The translations under genes were made by a program, and so were the position numbers. DNA of 8,527 bases from the NCBI GenBank assembly GCA_947461645.1, contig CANHMN010000062.1:1-8527 (forward strand), written 5' to 3'. Positions 5,796-8,527 of this stretch are shown here, one piece after another. The notes under the pieces were generated by a model, which saw only the letters and a program-made list of their open reading frames with translations, ran no database searches and was not told the origin of the DNA. Numbering within the stretch: the first letter of the stretch is position 1; each line of letters starts with the position of its first letter. The stretch is from Chitinophagaceae bacterium (GTDB taxonomy: Bacteria > Bacteroidota > Bacteroidia > Chitinophagales > Chitinophagaceae).

Positions 5796-6317
5796 TTATT
5801 TCAAATCACTGAACCATCCGCTATAAGTGAGGTAATTTTCAGCAATTCTATTAATTTCTCCATTAATGTGTTGTTGATCGATATCTTTTACCTTTTTGGC
5901 AGGAACGCCTGCATAAATGCTTCCGGGTTCAATCACTGTATTTTCAAGAACTACCGAACCTGCTGCCACAATGGAATTGCTTCCTACATGAACATTGTCC
6001 ATTATAATAGCACCCATTCCTATCAGCACGTTCGGCTCAATAACGCATCCATGAACAATGGCATTGTGCCCGATACTCACTTTATTTTTTATGATGGTTT
6101 TGGTTTTTTGATAGGTACAATGTATTACGGCTCCGTCCTGAATATTTACCATATCGCCGATGGAAATGCTGTTGACATCTCCCCGAATAACTGCATTGAA
6201 CCAAACGCTGCAATCTCTTCCTAAAACTACATCACCAACAATGGTGGCATTAGGAGCGATGAAACAATTCTCTCCGATTTCCGGATGTTTGCCGTTAACA
6301 GGAAAAATGATTGGCAT
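5796..6317 (-). CDS. Gamma-carbonic anhydrase-like hexapeptide-repeat protein
   Basis: This 173-residue protein is a left-handed beta-helix protein of the gamma carbonic anhydrase/YrdA/PaaY family, normally a cytoplasmic trimer with a metal at each subunit interface. Imperfect hexapeptide repeats run from about residue 12 to 140 (for example IGENCF, IVGDVV, VSIGHN, VLIGMG, VHVGSN), followed by a C-terminal helix. The metal ligands are His66, His84 and His89. Arg45, Asp47, Gln60 and Asp61 match the positions of the archaeal Cam active site (R59, D61, Q75, D76, H81, H117, H122) with the same local spacing. The acidic loop bearing Cam's Glu62 and proton-shuttle Glu84 is absent, as in the CamH-type subgroup, so carbonic anhydrase activity is uncertain. 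Some relatives are thioesterases or transferases. It is the first of three minus-strand genes and is divergent from the aminotransferase gene. Confidence 0.93.
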   Translation of the reverse strand: MPIIFPVNGKHPEIGENCFIAPNATIVGDVVLGRDCSVWFNAVIRGDVNSISIGDMVNIQDGAVIHCTYQKTKTIIKNKVSIGHNAIVHGCVIEPNVLIGMGAIIMDNVHVGSNSIVAAGSVVLENTVIEPGSIYAGVPAKKVKDIDQQHINGEINRIAENYLTYSGWFSDLK

Positions 6318-6389
6318 AGGAATTGAAATTTGGTTTAGGTTGCGGTAATTGGTTTTCTGAATTTTGCAGAAAAGTAAATTTACCTTTCA

Positions 6390-6405
6390 ATGCAATAACT
6401 TGCAT
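6390..6405. promoter_or_regulatory. Inverted repeat in the divergent gamma-CA/aminotransferase region
   Basis: ATGCAA (6390-6395) and TTGCAT (6400-6405) are perfect 6-bp arms around TAAC. They lie near the middle of the 151-nt divergent intergenic region (6318-6468), about 64 nt before the aminotransferase start and 73 nt before the gamma-CA start. The size and symmetry suit a dimeric regulator site. Nearby are the 10-bp palindrome GTAAATTTAC (6374-6383) and a one-mismatch Bacteroidota -7 box GAATTTTG (6359-6366, plus strand), but no full promoter is clear. Confidence 0.25.
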
Positions 6406-6468
6406 AAAAATACAATAAACCCATCAAGAGATTAAATATTGTCTCTGAACAAATCGAGTCAGCGGAAA

Positions 6469-7656
6469 ATGAATGTAAGACAGCTTTTTTTAAACCATGT
6501 TGGCCAAACCTCTCAAGAGCCACTTTGTCTTCATGTGGTAAAGGCGGAAGGAAGCAAATTGTGGGATGCAAACGGAAACGAATACATAGATTTGATCGCA
6601 GGTATAAGTGTATGTAATGTAGGTCACCGACATCCTGCTGTATTGGATGCTATAAAAGCTCAGCTTGATAAGTACCTGCATGTGATGGTATATGGTGAGT
6701 TTATGGAAACACCCCAAATTGAATATGCAACTTTGCTTTCAGCACATTTACCCGCATGCTTAAACAGTATTTTTTTTACCGCCAGCGGAAGTGAGGCAAC
6801 AGAAGGTGCAATGAAATTGGCGAAAAGGTATACAGGCCGAGCTAATATCATTTCTTTTAAAAACTCCTACCATGGAAGTACGCAAGGCGCTTTGAGTGTA
6901 ATGGGAAGTGAGTATTGGCAACAGGCCTTTCGTCCGTTACTTCCCGGAATAATTCAGCTTGAATACAACAACTTTGATCATTTGAACAACATCACTGAAG
7001 AAGTTGCTTGTGTTATTGCTGAAACCGTTCAGGCGGAAGCAGGAGTAAACGTTCCGCAGGAATCGTGGATTAAAGCCTTAAGGGAAAAATGTAACCAAAC
7101 CGGAACCTTATTGGTGCTTGATGAAATTCAATGTGGTTTTGGAAGAAATGGATCTTTATGGGCTTTTGAACAATTTGGTATTGTCCCTGATATTTTGTTG
7201 TTGGGAAAAGCATTAGGAGGCGGAATGCCTTTGGGTGCGTTTGTTTCTGATAAAAAAATAATGGACAGTTTAACCCATAATCCTGTGTTGGGACATATCA
7301 ATACATTTGGCGGACATCCTGTAAGTTGTGCGGCGGGGTTGGCTGGATTGAAAGTTTTGCTGGAAGAGAAAATTATTCAGGAGGTAAAAAGGAAAGAGCA
7401 ACTTTTTCTACAACACTTGCATCATCCAATGATACAAAAAGTGAACAGCTTCGGGTTGATGATAGCTGTTCATTTTGACAGCTTTACTACCACAAAAAAA
7501 ATCATAGATAAACTAATTGAAAGAGGGGTTTTTACCGATTGGTTTTTATTTGCTTCGAATGCGTTAAGAATAGCTCCTGCATTGAACATCAGTGATGAAG
7601 AGATTGTTCTGGCTTGTGAGCAAATCAAGCAAGTACTGAATGAAATTCAATCTTAG
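6469..7656 (+). CDS. Class III PLP-dependent aminotransferase (ArgD/GabT-like)
   Basis: This 395-residue class III (fold type I) aminotransferase has the acetylornithine/4-aminobutyrate transaminase architecture. It moves an amino group between an omega-amino compound and 2-oxoglutarate, using pyridoxal phosphate. Motifs from ATG 6469 are the phosphate-binding SGSEAT (106-111), SYHGSTQGALS (133-143), the cofactor Asp218 in LVLDEIQCGFGR, the Schiff-base Lys247 in LLLGKALGGGMPLGAF, NTFGGHPVSCAAG (278-290) and the likely carboxylate-binding Arg367 in LRIAPAL. Length is normal. The frame is open from TTG 6439 after an in-frame TAA at 6433, but MNVRQLFLNHVGQTS resembles the usual N-terminus of this Bacteroidota group and the ten extra residues do not. 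No other amino-acid biosynthesis gene is nearby, so the substrate cannot be named. Genomes often list such proteins only as an aspartate aminotransferase family protein. Confidence 0.92.
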   Translation: MNVRQLFLNHVGQTSQEPLCLHVVKAEGSKLWDANGNEYIDLIAGISVCNVGHRHPAVLDAIKAQLDKYLHVMVYGEFMETPQIEYATLLSAHLPACLNSIFFTASGSEATEGAMKLAKRYTGRANIISFKNSYHGSTQGALSVMGSEYWQQAFRPLLPGIIQLEYNNFDHLNNITEEVACVIAETVQAEAGVNVPQESWIKALREKCNQTGTLLVLDEIQCGFGRNGSLWAFEQFGIVPDILLLGKALGGGMPLGAFVSDKKIMDSLTHNPVLGHINTFGGHPVSCAAGLAGLKVLLEEKIIQEVKRKEQLFLQHLHHPMIQKVNSFGLMIAVHFDSFTTTKKIIDKLIERGVFTDWFLFASNALRIAPALNISDEEIVLACEQIKQVLNEIQS

Positions 7657-7691
7657 GTTACACAAAAAAAATTAGAAGTTGTTTTGGAAAA

Positions 7692-8527
7692 TCAAGGTCT
7701 GGTATAAAACAGACCGGCTTGGGTGTTGTTGTCTACAATATTCATGTCTAAGCCATCGCTTGCACCATCACCATTAACATCTGCTTTATTGTAACCGAAT
7801 TCACCAGCAATGGTTCCGTTGTCTACGTCATTCATATCCCCACCATCTACGGTACCATCTTGATTGGAATCTCCGGCATATAAACCAAAAAGATTGCTGC
7901 TTAATGCTTTCATTGCTGGATTTATACCATCTCCGAATGCTTTAGCAAGGGCGTTGCTAAAGTCGTAGTTGTTAACTTCATCAAAAGTAAGGGTGTTGGC
8001 ACTCCAGGTTTCGATGCTGTTTCTGTGTTTAACCGCAACGTAATAGCTGTTTCCAATAACAGCTTCAGGTAAAATAACGTTTGCGGAACCATCGTTGTGC
8101 AAAATTGGTTTCAAGCTGAAATTGGGGTTGCTGTTCGTCAAATTTGCCGCACTCCATAAATTTATGGTGATGCTGTCTGTTGCTGTAGCATCATTGTTCA
8201 TGCCCAAATCAAATAAGGTAGATTTCATCAGACCATTGTTGTTGTAAGCACCTTCAAGAAATGCTTTAATGCCTAACATGGCAAATCTGTTCATTCCGTA
8301 AAGCACACCACCATTAGCTGCAATGGGTGCCCCAACGCTGTTTGAGGAAGCATCGCTGGTGCTGTTAATCAAACTCCAATTGCCATTGTTGTCGTAAAAG
8401 CAACCTCTCAAATTATTTTCAATGCCATTAACGTCAGTTGGGTCGGTATATTGACCGGTTGCATTAACGGAGCCGGTAATTCCTGTTCTGGAAATAGTCC
8501 AGTAAGTATTCAAATAATCTGTAGTAG
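7692..8527 (-). CDS. Secreted protein with C-terminal dockerin-like calcium module, 5'-truncated
   Basis: The frame is open to the window's right edge, so this is the last 278 or so residues of a larger, presumably secreted protein. The TTG at 8511-8513 is internal. Numbering from that codon, the segment begins LNTYWTISRTGITGSVNATG, a beta-sandwich-like stretch rich in Asn, Thr and Gly. Next comes a module with FLEGAYNNNGLMKSTLFD (85-102), then YYVAVKHRNSIETWSAN (157-173) and AFGDG. It closes with two EF-hand-type calcium loops, DSNQDGTVDGGD (215-226) and DVNGDGASDGLD (245-256), both with acidic or Asn ligands at positions 1, 3, 5 and 12. This FLEG-KHRN-paired-loop arrangement is known to me from large extracellular Bacteroidota proteins. 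The chain ends YTRP just after the second loop, with no typical type IX secretion C-terminal domain. Its catalytic or binding part, if any, is outside the window. It converges with the aminotransferase gene across 35 nt. Confidence 0.85.
   Translation of the reverse strand, partial: TTDYLNTYWTISRTGITGSVNATGQYTDPTDVNGIENNLRGCFYDNNGNWSLINSTSDASSNSVGAPIAANGGVLYGMNRFAMLGIKAFLEGAYNNNGLMKSTLFDLGMNNDATATDSITINLWSAANLTNSNPNFSLKPILHNDGSANVILPEAVIGNSYYVAVKHRNSIETWSANTLTFDEVNNYDFSNALAKAFGDGINPAMKALSSNLFGLYAGDSNQDGTVDGGDMNDVDNGTIAGEFGYNKADVNGDGASDGLDMNIVDNNTQAGLFYTRP

Noticed and set aside
7657..7691. An A8 tract (7664-7671) between the aminotransferase and the dockerin-like gene as a possible terminator for the minus strand.
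   Set aside because: No stable stem precedes the T-tract on the minus strand. Only very short AT-rich pairings are possible.

Overview
The window looks like ordinary chromosomal DNA from a member of the Bacteroidota. The DNA is AT-rich, most genes lack a strong Shine-Dalgarno sequence, and GldB, a lipoprotein typical of this phylum, is present. So are a Bacteroidota-style ApaG, lipoproteins with short lipoboxes, and a secreted protein ending in the paired calcium-loop (dockerin-like) module often seen in this phylum. The order or family within the phylum cannot be fixed from the sequence alone.

Layout. Positions 1-1341 (+) hold the 3' part of nadC (quinolinate phosphoribosyltransferase), a SUI1/YciH-family translation factor starting with GTG only 9 nt later, and, after 106 nt, apaG. 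Convergent to these is gldB (1370-2380, -). A 169-nt divergent region separates gldB from nadE (glutamine-dependent NAD+ synthetase, 2550-4232, +). rsgA (ribosome-assembly GTPase) follows 19 nt later and ends in a strong, probably bidirectional hairpin terminator (5181-5209). Three minus-strand genes run into that terminator from the other side: a gamma-class carbonic anhydrase-like hexapeptide protein (5796-6317), a 64-residue basic lipoprotein (5580-5774) and an unrecognised 100-residue protein (5234-5536). A 151-nt divergent region (6318-6468) contains a small inverted repeat and leads to a class III PLP aminotransferase (6469-7656, +). Convergent to that is the C-terminal part of a large secreted dockerin-like protein (7692-8527, -), whose start lies beyond the window.

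How the genes fit together. Two NAD biosynthesis enzymes (NadC, forming nicotinate mononucleotide from quinolinate, and NadE, making the final amidation) lie about 2 kb apart on the same strand. They are separated by translation or stress genes and by the reversed gldB. The SUI1-family protein and RsgA both act on the ribosome. The gamma-CA, lipoprotein and 100-residue genes have operon-like spacing, but a shared function is not evident.

I find no tRNA, rRNA, CRISPR array, insertion sequence or phage gene, and no gene-free stretch longer than 169 nt. I looked for an undescribed system and do not see strong evidence for one. The least explained parts are the small lipoprotein, the 100-residue protein and the truncated secreted protein.
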